DNA of 64,000 nt from Terriglobia bacterium. GTDB lineage: Bacteria > Acidobacteriota > Terriglobia > Terriglobales > SCQP01. This document shows positions 33,453 to 43,858 of the stretch, piece by piece. How positions within the stretch are numbered: position 1 is the first letter of the stretch; the number at the start of each line of letters is the position of its first letter. Under the pieces are notes generated by a model. It saw only the letters and a program-made list of their open reading frames with translations, searched no databases and was not told where the DNA came from. The stretch lies in NCBI GenBank assembly GCA_021323595.1, contig JAJPKR010000014.1, forward strand, positions 146,185 through 210,184, written 5' to 3'. A program made the position numbers and the translations under genes.

Positions 33453-35264
33453 CTATGGCTTTTGTTCCCCCGCGCCCGGCGGCCCGAGCTTGAAAAGCGT
33501 CCAGCTTGCGCCTAACGGCGGCGTAGCGGCCGCCGCCACCGTGCGGCGATTCGCCACGGCCAAGGCGACGAAGGACTCCACCTCGCGCCGCGGCACCGCC
33601 ACCAGCGCCTGCGGCGGCCAGGGGCCGGCGGCGAGATCGCGCGGCGCGCGATGCAGATAGAAGTACAGTCCGTAAATGAAGTCGCGGTTCAGGCGCCACT
33701 CGTAGAGCGCGCTGCCCGCGCACGGCCCGTTCGCAAAGGGCGCTTGCGCCGCTGCCGCCGGGCGCCACGGACCGGCGGAACTCGCCGCCGGGCTGGAGGG
33801 CGCGAGCGCGCCGGCGATCGGCAAGGGCACGAAGGCCGCCGCGCCGCACGCATTGTCTATCGCCGCCGCCAGCGGCCGGGCCGAAAGCACGGCATCCAAT
33901 CGGCCGCTCCATGGGCCGGTCAGCTCGAAGACGCCGAAGCCGACCAGTGCGCAGGTCAAGACGCAATAAGCGAGCCATCGGCGCCGCCAGACCAACAGCG
34001 CCAGCACCACGAACGTGCCTAGCGCCGCCGCCCACACCCCGCCGTCGCGCAGGATGCGCGGCAGCGCCGCCCGCACCGAGCTGCCGCCGTAGAACCAGGG
34101 CAGCGCCGCGAGCATCGCCGCGATCAGCGCCGCCATGGCCGCGCTGATATAGCCCGGCCAGCGCGGCAATTCGTCCCAGCCGCCGTCCATCGCCACCGCC
34201 GTCAGCAGCACCAGCGCCGGCACCGAAGGCAAGATATAGCTCGGCAGTTTCGAGTGGGAAGCGCTGAAAAATACCAGCGGCACCAGCACCCAAAGCCAGA
34301 GAAACCGCGCCAGCGAGACGCGTTCCAGCCGCCGCGGGCGGCGGCGCTTGCGCCAGGCGTCGCGCACGGGCAGCAAGCTCCAACCACTCCAGGGAAACAC
34401 CGCAAGAAAGAGGATGGGGAGAAAGAACCAGAACGGCTGCGGATGGGCAAAGCGGTCGGTCGTGAAGCGCTCGATGTTTTGCTGCCAAAAAAACAGCTTG
34501 GGAAATTGCGGATTGCGCAGCGATACCAGCACGTACCAGGGCGCGCTGACGGCGAAGAAGATCGCGACCGCCGCGGGCGAGAGCGCCCGCGTGATCCACT
34601 CGCCATGTCCTTGCCACCAGGCCAGCAGCACCAGCACGCCTGCAACCAGCACCACCGCGACGGGGCCTTTGGCCAGCACCGCCAAGCCGAGGCAGGCGGC
34701 CGCCAGCCACAGCCAGGCGCGGCGGCGCTCCCGCAGCCAGAGAAACAGCGCCATGAGCGTCCAGCTCAGGGCCGCGGTCAGCGGCATATCGGTGACGGCG
34801 GCGCGGGCAAAGCCGAAAAGAAACGCGGCGGAAGCGGCGAGCATGGCGGCGAGCGCCGCCGCGCGCGCGCAGCGCGCCCGCGCCAGAAACAGCGCCAGCG
34901 CCAGCAGCAGGAGCAAGCCGAGGATCGCGTTCGGCCGCCGCGCGTTGGCGTCGTCGCCGCCCCAGGCATGGAAGCTGGCGGCGGCGACCCAGTAATACAG
35001 CACCGGTTTTTCGAACCAGCCTTCGCCCAACAGGCGCGGCGTCACATAGTCATGGCGGGCGGCCATGGCGGCGGCGATTTCCGCGTAGCGCGGCTCATCC
35101 GGGCCGACCAGCCCGATGCCGCCCAGCGCATGGGCGTAGGTCATGAAGGCCAAAGCGGCAATGCCGAGCGCCGCCCACACCAGCCGCCGCCGGCGCGCCG
35201 GGCCGGCAATTCGGGCCGCCGCCGCCGGGTTCGGGTTGCCAGTCATGCCGGGTTGGCGCGCCAT
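33453..35264 (-). CDS. GT39/ArnT-like integral membrane glycosyltransferase
   Basis: 603 residues with about 11-12 membrane helices in the N-terminal two-thirds and a soluble C-terminal domain. The first periplasmic loop has GLVGPDEPRYAEIAAAMAAR, the DE(P)RY motif that holds the catalytic Asp of ArnT/PMT transferases, followed by WFEKPVLYYW (KPPL motif). These enzymes transfer a sugar from polyprenyl phosphate to lipid A, glycans or protein at the outer face of the inner membrane. Linked with lpxB and GT2 genes nearby, a role in lipid A or surface glycan decoration is plausible but inferred. An alternative start is the ATG at 35246. Confidence 0.9.
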   Translation of the reverse strand: MARQPGMTGNPNPAAAARIAGPARRRRLVWAALGIAALAFMTYAHALGGIGLVGPDEPRYAEIAAAMAARHDYVTPRLLGEGWFEKPVLYYWVAAASFHAWGGDDANARRPNAILGLLLLLALALFLARARCARAAALAAMLAASAAFLFGFARAAVTDMPLTAALSWTLMALFLWLRERRRAWLWLAAACLGLAVLAKGPVAVVLVAGVLVLLAWWQGHGEWITRALSPAAVAIFFAVSAPWYVLVSLRNPQFPKLFFWQQNIERFTTDRFAHPQPFWFFLPILFLAVFPWSGWSLLPVRDAWRKRRRPRRLERVSLARFLWLWVLVPLVFFSASHSKLPSYILPSVPALVLLTAVAMDGGWDELPRWPGYISAAMAALIAAMLAALPWFYGGSSVRAALPRILRDGGVWAAALGTFVVLALLVWRRRWLAYCVLTCALVGFGVFELTGPWSGRLDAVLSARPLAAAIDNACGAAAFVPLPIAGALAPSSPAASSAGPWRPAAAAQAPFANGPCAGSALYEWRLNRDFIYGLYFYLHRAPRDLAAGPWPPQALVAVPRREVESFVALAVANRRTVAAAATPPLGASWTLFKLGPPGAGEQKP

Positions 35265-35288
35265 GGGCTTGCGGGTCCTCCGGCGGCG

Positions 35289-36614
35289 TTAAGGAGTTTG
35301 CCGCGGAAAGCGCTCGCGAATCAATGCTAGCGCCTGCTCGCGGGTCGCCACTTCGCCCTCGAGCTGCGCATCTTCGACGGCGGAGAGGATCTCGCGATAG
35401 CGCGGCCCGGGGGCATAGCCCAGCGCCTTCAAGTCTTCGCCCGTGATCAAGCGCGGCGGCCGGATCGCCTCAGGCGGCGTGGCGGCGAGCTGCGCGCGCA
35501 CGAAATCGTAGATTGCGAGGTTGCCGTGGCTGGCGGCGCAATCCAGCCGGTGCAATTCCAAGTGCTGCTCGAAGCCGCGCTGGCGCAGGAATCGCTTGAG
35601 CGTGCTCGGCCGCATCCGCGGCACGTCGATGAAGCGCATGTGCTGCGCCACGAGCGCGACCACCTGTTCGCACTGCGCCCGGGAGAGCCGCAGGCGCCGC
35701 CCGATGCCGGCGGCGATGACGGCGCCGATCGCCGCGTGATTGTCGAAGCGAATGCGGTCGGGCGCGCGCCGGAAGGTCGGCGGCTTGCCCACGTCGTGCA
35801 ACAGGGCGCCCAGCCCCAGCTCCGCCGGTGCGCCCGCGGGCAGCGCCTCGAGCAGCAGCAGCGTGTGCTGCCAGACATCGCCCTCGGGATGATATTCGGG
35901 CGGCTGCGGCACGCCCTTCATCCGCGCCACCTCCGGCAGGATCACGGCCAGCAGGCCGAGCTCGTCGAGCCATTCGAAGGCGCGGCGGGCGCGGCCTTCG
36001 GTAAGCATCTTCAGCAGCTCGTCGCGAATCCGCTCGGCGCTGATCGCGGCGATCTCGCCCGCCTGCTCGCGGATCGCCGCCGCCGTCGCCGCCTCCACCG
36101 TGAACCCCAGGCGCGCCGCGAAGCGCGCCGCACGCAGCATCCGCAGCCGGTCCTCGCGAAAGCGCCGCCGCGGCTCGCCGATCGCGCGCACCACGCCGCG
36201 CCGCAAATCCTCGCGCCCGCCCACGAAATCCAGCACCTCGCCGGTGAGCGGATCGCGCAGCATGCCGTTGATGGTGAAGTCGCGCCGCAGCACATCTTCT
36301 TGCGGCGCGGTCGAATAGCGCACGGCGTCGGGATGGCGGCCGTCGCTCGCGCCCACATCGGCGCGGAACGTCGCCACCTCGACGTCGTCGCCCGCCCGCT
36401 CCCCGTGCACCAGCACCACGCCGAAATGCGCCCCCACGGCCGAGTGCCGCGGAAACAGCCGCATCACCGTCTCCGGCTTCGCATCCGTGGCGATGTCGAA
36501 GTCGCCGGCGGCGAGACCCAGCAAGCGGTCGCGCACGCAGCCTCCCGCCTCGTACGCTTGATATCCGGAGGCGCGCAACGTCGAGGCGATCTTCAGCGCA
36601 AGAGCTTCCGACAT
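35289..36614 (-). CDS. cca: CCA tRNA nucleotidyltransferase / poly(A) polymerase family with HD-like domain
   Basis: Class II nucleotidyltransferase that adds or repairs the CCA end of tRNAs. 441 residues. Head domain: AYEAGGCVRDRLLGL then DFDIATDAKPE (catalytic DxD), RRDFTINGML and RREDRLRMLRAARFAARLGF. The C-terminal half has an HD-type domain (LGALLHDVGKP, FDNHAAIGA). I start at the ATG at 36614, where homology begins, although the frame is open further upstream. At this level CCA-adding, A-adding and poly(A) polymerase members are not separable. Both tRNAs in this window already encode CCA, so repair would be the main need. Confidence 0.93.
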   Translation of the reverse strand: MSEALALKIASTLRASGYQAYEAGGCVRDRLLGLAAGDFDIATDAKPETVMRLFPRHSAVGAHFGVVLVHGERAGDDVEVATFRADVGASDGRHPDAVRYSTAPQEDVLRRDFTINGMLRDPLTGEVLDFVGGREDLRRGVVRAIGEPRRRFREDRLRMLRAARFAARLGFTVEAATAAAIREQAGEIAAISAERIRDELLKMLTEGRARRAFEWLDELGLLAVILPEVARMKGVPQPPEYHPEGDVWQHTLLLLEALPAGAPAELGLGALLHDVGKPPTFRRAPDRIRFDNHAAIGAVIAAGIGRRLRLSRAQCEQVVALVAQHMRFIDVPRMRPSTLKRFLRQRGFEQHLELHRLDCAASHGNLAIYDFVRAQLAATPPEAIRPPRLITGEDLKALGYAPGPRYREILSAVEDAQLEGEVATREQALALIRERFPRQTP

Positions 36615-36786
36615 GCGGTGGCGGCGGGCGGCGCCCGGCGCCGCACAGTCCCAAGGTAACCGAGATCGCGGCCGCCAGCCCGCGTTCGCCGTCGGCGCGG
36701 CGACCGCGGGACGCGGGGCCGCCGGCCGGCGCGGAAGCGGTGGGCGGATCGCCGGTCCGCTCACATCTGGAGCCGGCGAGCCGGAC

Positions 36787-37191
36787 TCAGGCGGGGCCTC
36801 GGCGGTATTGGGCGTCGCTGACCGGTTCCAGCCACTCGACCATCTTGCCGCCGAGGCGCTCTTGGATCGCGATGTGCGTCATCGCGGCGACCGGCGTCGC
36901 GCCATGCCAGTGCTTTTCGCCGGGCGCGAACCAGACCACGTCGCCGGGGCGGATCTCCGCAATCGGTCCGCCCTCGCGCTGCGCCCAACCGCAGCCGGCG
37001 GTGACGATGAGCATCTGGCCGAGTGGATGGGTATGCCATGCCGTGCGCGCGCCCGGTTCGAAGGTAACGCTGGCGGCGGCAACCCGCGCCGGCTCGGGCG
37101 CCTGAAACAGCGGATCGATGCGCACGGCGCCGGTGAACCACTCCGGCGAACCGTGGGCCGAAGGCTCGACGCCGCTTCGCCTAATCTCCAT
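36787..37191 (-). CDS. cupin, hydroxynitrile-lyase type (GtHNL-like)
   Basis: 134 residues, one small cupin barrel. Metal ligands predicted at H53, H55, Q59 ([10 protein letters not shown]) and H94 (GEKHWHG) have the same residue numbers as in the manganese-dependent (R)-hydroxynitrile lyase of Granulicella tundricola as I remember it; A40, V42 and Q110, the positions known from its engineering, also agree. The opening [15 protein letters not shown] and [11 protein letters not shown] are typical of this group. In vitro such proteins join HCN and aldehydes; their natural role is not known. It stands alone, 147 bp from prmC. Confidence 0.88.
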   Translation of the reverse strand: MEIRRSGVEPSAHGSPEWFTGAVRIDPLFQAPEPARVAAASVTFEPGARTAWHTHPLGQMLIVTAGCGWAQREGGPIAEIRPGDVVWFAPGEKHWHGATPVAAMTHIAIQERLGGKMVEWLEPVSDAQYRRGPA

Positions 37192-37339
37192 CGCTCGCCT
37201 CCCCGATCAGCGGCACCCGCCCAGGATCCCCTGGCGAGCACCCCGGTCTCTCTTCGATTTTCCGCCGCCTTGCAAACTCAGGCCGCCATCCGGCGGCCGC
37301 GGCCGCGGGTCCAGGATGCCGACGGCCGGCGCTCGTGCG

Positions 37340-38176
37340 TCAGCCACGGCGGGCGACAACGACCCGCTCCCAGCCCTGCCAATCGCGGCGGGTCTCGACG
37401 TCGCGCCACCGCCCGAGCAGCGCGCGCACGCCATCGCCCGCGCGATAGCCGATCTCCAGAATCAGCCAGCCGCCGGGCCGCAGCGCCAGCGCCGCCTGCG
37501 GCACCAATTTCTCGTAGGCCTCGAGACCGGTAGGACCGGAGACGAGGGCCGCGCGCGGCTCGTAGTCGCGCACCTCGCGCGCCAGCGACGCCAGCTCGTC
37601 ATCCGCGACATACGGCGGGTTGGCGACGATCAGATCGAGGGTCTCGCCGCGGACCGGCGCCAGCCAGTCCGCGACCACGAACGCGACGCGCGCGCCCCAG
37701 CGCGCCGCGTTCCGCCGCGCCACCGCCAGCGCCGCAGCGGAGCGGTCGAGCGCCGCCACCCGCGCCGCCGGCCGCTCCAACGCCAGCGTCACCGCGATCG
37801 CGCCCGAGCCGGCGCCGGCATCCGCCGCGCGCGCCATCTGACCGGGCGCCAGCTTCTCCAGCGCCGCCGCCACCACGAGCTCCGTTTCCGGTCTGGGAAT
37901 CAGCACCGCCGGCGTGACTTCGAAATCGCGGCCGAAAAAGTTCTGCCGGCCGAGGAGATATTGCAGCGGCTGACCGGCGGCGCGCGCGGTGATCAGGCGC
38001 GCAAACTCCTCTTGCTCGCGCGCGGCCGCCTTCGCCTCGGGATGCGCGTAGAGAAATGCGCGCGGCCGGCCCAGCGCCGCCAGCAGCAGCGCCTCGGCGT
38101 CCGCGCGCGCATGCGCCACGCCCGCCGCGGCCAAGCGCGCCTGCGCCTCGTGCAACAATTCGCGTAGTTCAGCCAC
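37340..38176 (-). CDS. prmC: peptide chain release factor N5-glutamine methyltransferase
   Basis: Methylates the Gln of the GGQ motif in release factors. 278 residues from the GTG at 38176 (VAELRELLHEAQARL), where the family begins; upstream open frame has no homology. The N-terminal helical domain is followed by PLQYLLGRQNFFGRDF, the SAM-binding DAGAGSGAIAVTLAL and the catalytic NPPYV. It is the last gene of the minus-strand run CPBP-pyrE-mtnA-prmC, 35 bp after mtnA. prfA is not in the window. Confidence 0.95.
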   Translation of the reverse strand: MAELRELLHEAQARLAAAGVAHARADAEALLLAALGRPRAFLYAHPEAKAAAREQEEFARLITARAAGQPLQYLLGRQNFFGRDFEVTPAVLIPRPETELVVAAALEKLAPGQMARAADAGAGSGAIAVTLALERPAARVAALDRSAAALAVARRNAARWGARVAFVVADWLAPVRGETLDLIVANPPYVADDELASLAREVRDYEPRAALVSGPTGLEAYEKLVPQAALALRPGGWLILEIGYRAGDGVRALLGRWRDVETRRDWQGWERVVVARRG

Positions 38177-38211
38177 GCAACGTCCGGAACGCCGCGACCC
38201 TCCGCACGCTT

Positions 38212-39317
<1,106 letters not shown>

Positions 39318-39318
<1 letters not shown>

Positions 39319-39935
39319 CAGCTTCGCGGCTCCAGCGCCAGATGGCGGGCGCACACCTCGGCGGCGGTGAAGAACGCCGTGAACGGGCACGCGCCGCCCG
39401 CGCGCGCTTCCCAAAACTCCCGGAGCCGCTGCCGCCCGCCCGCTTCCTCGCGCTCGACCAGGCACAGCACGCGCCGGACCTCGAGCCCGGCTTGCCAGGC
39501 CGCGTCCAGGGCCTCCATGGTCGAGGCGGCGGTCGTGCAGACGTCATCCACGATGGCCACCGGCATGCCCGGCCGCACCGCGCCCTCGATGCGCCGGCCC
39601 GTGCCGTGCGCCTTCTCCTGCTTGCGGACGATGAAAGCGCCGATCTCGGGGGGCGCGAGCGCGCTGGCCATCGCCGTCGCCACGACGATGGGGTCGGCGC
39701 CCAGCGTCAGCCCGCCCACGGCCGCCACCTCCGCCCCATCCGCGCGCAGGGCGCCGAGCACGAGGCGGCCGATGAGCAGCGCGCCGCGCGCGGCGAGGGT
39801 CGTCACCCGGCAGTCAATGTAGTAGTCGCTGATGCCGCCCGAGGAGAGGCGAAACGAGCCCAGGCGAAACGATTGGCGCGCGAGCAGCGTCAGCAACTCG
39901 TCGCGAACGTCGGTGGCGGAGTCGGCAGCGTGCAT
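39318..39935 (-). CDS. pyrE: orotate phosphoribosyltransferase
   Basis: Converts orotate and PRPP to OMP in pyrimidine synthesis. 205 residues from the ATG at 39935, which overlaps the stop of the CPBP gene (TGATG); a TTG one codon upstream is less likely. Motifs: [12 protein letters not shown], the substrate loop [14 protein letters not shown] and the PRPP signature [14 protein letters not shown]. Overlaps mtnA at the other end, so translation of all three genes is coupled. Confidence 0.95.
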
Positions 39936-40987
39936 CAATGGATCAGCTTATGGAAATCGCGATAGCCGTGCGTGCCCACGAAGAGCAAGAAAAAGAGCGT
40001 CCCATTATAGGCGCAGTGCATCACCCAACTCGCGACGACCGAGCCGCTGGCGGCGCGCACGGCGGTGAGCACGATACCCACCACTGAAATCAAGGCGATG
40101 GGAACGAGGGCATTGGCGAGCTGGCTGCCATGCGCCAGGCCAAAGAGAATGCCCGTGGCCAGGATTGCCAGCAGTTCGGCGCGGCCGAGCCGCGCCAGCA
40201 AGCGAAAGACCCATGCGACGCCATCCAAGATCGGCGCGGCCAAGATGCCGAAAACGATCGCCGCCCAAAAGCCCGCTTCCGCGCGGGTCGGCGGCAGGCC
40301 GGCGGCGGCCAGCCGCAGCCACGCCAGCCCGGCGATCAGCGCCGCCGCCGCCGCGCCCGCCCACAAGAACGGCCGCCAGGCGCGCGCCTGCTGCCGCGAC
40401 ATCCCCTCCCCGAACGAGCGGCGCAGGCTGGGATAGATCAAGCCGCGAAAAATGATCTCCTCGAAAAACGGCGCGACCACCACGCCGTAGATCGTCACGG
40501 CCCAGGCCGTGCGCGGGTTGAACAGCTTGTCGATCGGCAACTGCTGGGGCAGCGGCAGATAGTTCTCGAGCACCTGCAGCACCAGCGACAAGCCGATGCC
40601 GATGAGCAGCGCCCGGCCGACCCACGAGCTCGGAATCTTGCGCCAATGGATGGCGCGCCAAAACGGGGCGCGATAGAGCGACTGAATCCAGCGCCAGGCG
40701 AAGGCCAACCCCGCCGCCAGGGCCACCGTCTGCACCGCCAGCAAGAAGCGCGCATCGATCAACGGCCGCAGCCCGGCCGCGTCCGCCGCGCCGGTGTGGC
40801 CGGCGATCGCGAGCACGGCGACGCCGACCAGCAGCGCGACGACCAGCGCCAAGCCGATCATGACCAGGATCAGAGCGACGTCGATGCCGCGCCAGACGGG
40901 ATCTCGCGGCGGCGCCGGCGGCGGCGCCGCCTCCGGCGGGCCGGCCGGCGGCCAATCGGGGGTGAGAGGAGGAAGGTCGGGAGTCAA
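39935..40987 (-). CDS. CPBP-family intramembrane metalloprotease
   Basis: 350 residues. Pro-rich cytoplasmic N-terminus (1-30), then about 8 membrane helices. CPBP motifs: APFFEEIIFRGLIYPSLRR (double Glu and Arg), GILFGLAHGSQLANAL (His) and VASWVMHCAYNGTLFF (second His). These are the metal and catalytic positions of Rce1-like proteases, and all are present. Normal size, in contrast to the enlarged relative at 10418-13888. First gene of the run with pyrE. Substrate unknown. Confidence 0.92.
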   Translation of the reverse strand: MTPDLPPLTPDWPPAGPPEAAPPPAPPRDPVWRGIDVALILVMIGLALVVALLVGVAVLAIAGHTGAADAAGLRPLIDARFLLAVQTVALAAGLAFAWRWIQSLYRAPFWRAIHWRKIPSSWVGRALLIGIGLSLVLQVLENYLPLPQQLPIDKLFNPRTAWAVTIYGVVVAPFFEEIIFRGLIYPSLRRSFGEGMSRQQARAWRPFLWAGAAAAALIAGLAWLRLAAAGLPPTRAEAGFWAAIVFGILAAPILDGVAWVFRLLARLGRAELLAILATGILFGLAHGSQLANALVPIALISVVGIVLTAVRAASGSVVASWVMHCAYNGTLFFLLFVGTHGYRDFHKLIH

Positions 40988-41034
40988 GGGATCAGTATAA
41001 GAACGCCAGGGCCGCGATTTTCACTTGGACGCCG

Positions 41035-41058
41035 CGCGCCGGGCTGAAGCCCGGCGCG
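41035..41058. terminator. strong hairpin between gyrA and the CPBP gene
   Basis: A 10-bp perfect GC stem (41035-41044 with 41049-41058) closed by a TGAA loop, 52 bp after the gyrA stop. No T-run follows on either strand, so it may be a factor-assisted terminator, or one of a dispersed family of GGGC(n)GAAGCCC hairpins (see 55050-55091). Confidence 0.45.
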
Positions 41059-41110
41059 GGCGCGGACCGTCGAGTTCATGCGCAGGGCCTGGGGGGATTT
41101 TCGCTCGCCC

Positions 41111-43627
41111 TTATTGCACCAGCGGCGGCTGCTCGGCTTCGACTTCCTCGGCGGGAATCACCGAGGCGGCCGCGGCGTGATCGCCTTCATCGAGGCGCAG
41201 CAGGCGCACGCCTTGCGTCGCCCGCCCGGCTTCCCGAATGCTGCCGCTATCCACGCGGATGGCCTTGCCTTGCTGGCTGATGGCCATGATTTCGGTGGCT
41301 TCGCCCACGGCCAGAATCGCCACCACCGGCCCGTTGCGTTCGCTGGTCTTGATGTTGATGACGCCGCTGCCGCCGCGCGATTGCAGCCGGTACTCGCTGA
41401 GGGCGGTGCGCTTGCCGTAGCCGTTGGCGGTGACCGAGAGAATCAGCTGCTTGTCGTCGCGCGCCAGCTCCATGCCCACGATCTCGTCGCCTTTCGCCAG
41501 CGACATGCCGCGCACGCCGCGCGCCGGCCGGCCCATCGGCCGCACGTCTTCCTCGGCGAAGCGGATGCCTTTGCCTTGCCGCGACGCCAGGAAGATTTGC
41601 CGCGTCCCATCGCTCAGACCGGCGTTGACCAGCTCGTCGCCGTCCTCCACGCTCATGGCGATGATGCCGGCCGTGCGCGGGTTCGAGAATTCCTTCACCG
41701 GCGTCTTTTTGATCACGCCCTGGCGGCTCACCATCACGATGTATTCGCTCTCGCTCTCGAGATCCTTCACCGGCAGCATGGCCTTGACCTTTTCGCCTTC
41801 CTGAATCGCCACCAGGCTGTTCACCGCCCGTCCCTTGGCGTTGGCCGCGGCGTCGGGGATCTCATAGACCTTCAGCCAATAGACGCGGCCGCGGTCGGTG
41901 AAGATGAGGATGTAGCTGTGGGTCGAGCACACGAAGAGCCGCTCGACGAAATCCTCGCCGCGCGTGCCGGCGCCGATGCGCCCGCCGCCGCCGCGTTTCT
42001 GCTGGCGGTAGATGGCGATGGGCGTGCGCTTGACATAGCCGGAGTGAGTGAAGGTGATCGCCACCGTCTCTTCCTGGATGAGATCTTCGAGTTGAATCTC
42101 ATCGACCTGATCTTGCAGCTCCGTGCGCCGCGGATCCTTGTCGCCGCCGTACTCCTTGCGCACTTCCTTCAGCTCGTCGGCGATCACGCCGCGCAACTTC
42201 TTGTCGCTGGCCAGAATCGCTTCGAGTTCGGCGATGCGGGCGCGGATTTGCTCGAGCTCGTCGAGCAGCTTCTGCCGCTCCATCGAGGTGAGCCGGTGCA
42301 GTTGCAGATCCAAGATCGCCTGCGCCTGCTTCTCGCTGAGCTTGAAGCGCGCCATCAGGCCGTCGCGCGCCTCGCGCGGCGAGGCCGAGGCGCGGATGAG
42401 CTTGATCACCGCGTCGAGGTTGTCGAGCGCGATCTTGTAGCCTTCGAGGATATGTTCGCGCTCGCGCGCGCGCGCCAGATCGTAGGCGGTGCGGCGGCGC
42501 ACCACGTCCACGCGATGCTCGAGAAAGCGGTGCAGCGCCTCCACCAGCCCCATCTCGCGCGGCTGGTTGTTGGCCACCGCCAGCAAGATCATGCCGAAGC
42601 TGGTCTGCAGGTTGGTGTGCTTGTAAAGCTGGTTGAGAATGATCTCGGCCTGCTCGCCCCGCCGCAGTTCCAGCACGATGCGCATGCCGTCGCGGTCGCT
42701 CTCGTCGCGGATGTCGGAGATGCCCTCGACCTTCTTCTCTTGCACCAGCTCGGCGATGCGCTCGATCAGCTTGGCCTTGTTGACCTGATAGGGAATCTCG
42801 GTGATGACGATGGCGCGGCGATCCTTGCCGATGCTCTCCATGCCGGCCTTGGCGCGAAGGATGAAGGTGCCGCGCCCGCGCTGATAAGCCTCGACGATGC
42901 CCGACTTGCCGTACAGAATGCCGCCGGTGGGAAAATCGGGCCCCTTGACGTGTTTCATCAGGTCGGCGAGCTTGGCCTGCGGATTGTTCAATAACTCCAG
43001 ACTGGCGTCGAGAATTTCGGTCAAGTTATGCGGCGGAATCTTCGTGGCCATGCCCACCGCGATGCCGTCGCCGCCGTTGATCAGGAGGTTGGGGATGCGC
43101 GCCGGCAATACCGTCGGCTCCTCGGTGGATTCGTCGAAGTTGGGCACGAAATCCACCGTGTCCTTGTCGATGTCGGCCAGCAGTTCTTCCGCGATGCGCG
43201 CCAAGCGCGCCTCGGTGTACCGGTAGGCCGCGGGCGGATCGCCATCCACCGAACCGAAGTTGCCCTGCCCGTCGATCAGCGGGTAATGCATGTTGAAGTC
43301 TTGCGCCATGCGTACCAGCGCGTCATAGACGGCGGCGTCGCCGTGCGGATGGTATTTCTTCAACACTTCTCCCACCACGCCCGCGCATTTCGAATACTTC
43401 TTGTTCGAGAGCAGCCCCTCGCGAAACATCGCATAGAGAATGCGGCGATGCACCGGCTTCAGGCCGTCGCGCACGTCCGGCAAGGCGCGGCCGATGATGA
43501 CCGACATGGCGTAGTCCAAATAGGACCGCCGCATCTCCTCCTCGATGTTGATCGGGAGCAGATTCTTATTGCCGTCGGCGCCGTCGCCCGAGAGTGGAAG
43601 CTGGGAAGGGGTGAGATCGTCGGCCAT
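41111..43627 (-). CDS. gyrA: DNA gyrase subunit A
   Basis: 838 residues. Cleavage-religation domain with the catalytic Tyr137 in [12 protein letters not shown], quinolone region [19 protein letters not shown], and the C-terminal six-bladed propeller with a GyrA-box-like [11 protein letters not shown], which separates it from ParC. The residue matching E. coli Ser83 is Ala98 (codon 43334-43336), while Asp is kept at the Asp87 position. Promoter signals upstream are poor; a TAAAAT lies about 20 bp before the ATG on the minus strand. gyrB is not adjacent. Confidence 0.97.
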   Translation of the reverse strand: MADDLTPSQLPLSGDGADGNKNLLPINIEEEMRRSYLDYAMSVIIGRALPDVRDGLKPVHRRILYAMFREGLLSNKKYSKCAGVVGEVLKKYHPHGDAAVYDALVRMAQDFNMHYPLIDGQGNFGSVDGDPPAAYRYTEARLARIAEELLADIDKDTVDFVPNFDESTEEPTVLPARIPNLLINGGDGIAVGMATKIPPHNLTEILDASLELLNNPQAKLADLMKHVKGPDFPTGGILYGKSGIVEAYQRGRGTFILRAKAGMESIGKDRRAIVITEIPYQVNKAKLIERIAELVQEKKVEGISDIRDESDRDGMRIVLELRRGEQAEIILNQLYKHTNLQTSFGMILLAVANNQPREMGLVEALHRFLEHRVDVVRRRTAYDLARAREREHILEGYKIALDNLDAVIKLIRASASPREARDGLMARFKLSEKQAQAILDLQLHRLTSMERQKLLDELEQIRARIAELEAILASDKKLRGVIADELKEVRKEYGGDKDPRRTELQDQVDEIQLEDLIQEETVAITFTHSGYVKRTPIAIYRQQKRGGGGRIGAGTRGEDFVERLFVCSTHSYILIFTDRGRVYWLKVYEIPDAAANAKGRAVNSLVAIQEGEKVKAMLPVKDLESESEYIVMVSRQGVIKKTPVKEFSNPRTAGIIAMSVEDGDELVNAGLSDGTRQIFLASRQGKGIRFAEEDVRPMGRPARGVRGMSLAKGDEIVGMELARDDKQLILSVTANGYGKRTALSEYRLQSRGGSGVINIKTSERNGPVVAILAVGEATEIMAISQQGKAIRVDSGSIREAGRATQGVRLLRLDEGDHAAAASVIPAEEVEAEQPPLVQ

Positions 43628-43858
43628 GATCTAAGTTCAATTTTACCATGTATTTACGGCGAATCTTGCGCGCGATTTGAGCGCCGGCCAACGGCCAGAC
43701 GCCGAGCTCCCGCAGGCGCCTTGTGGGTCCGGCGCCTGGCCGCTGCAATCGCCCTTGCTGGAACCTAGGAGTCACGGCTTGCGAGCGGCCTGGCGAGGCC
43801 GGCGGACCGGCGTGTACGGAGGCCGCAACTCCGGCCGTGACGGCGGGTTTGTAGCTGC

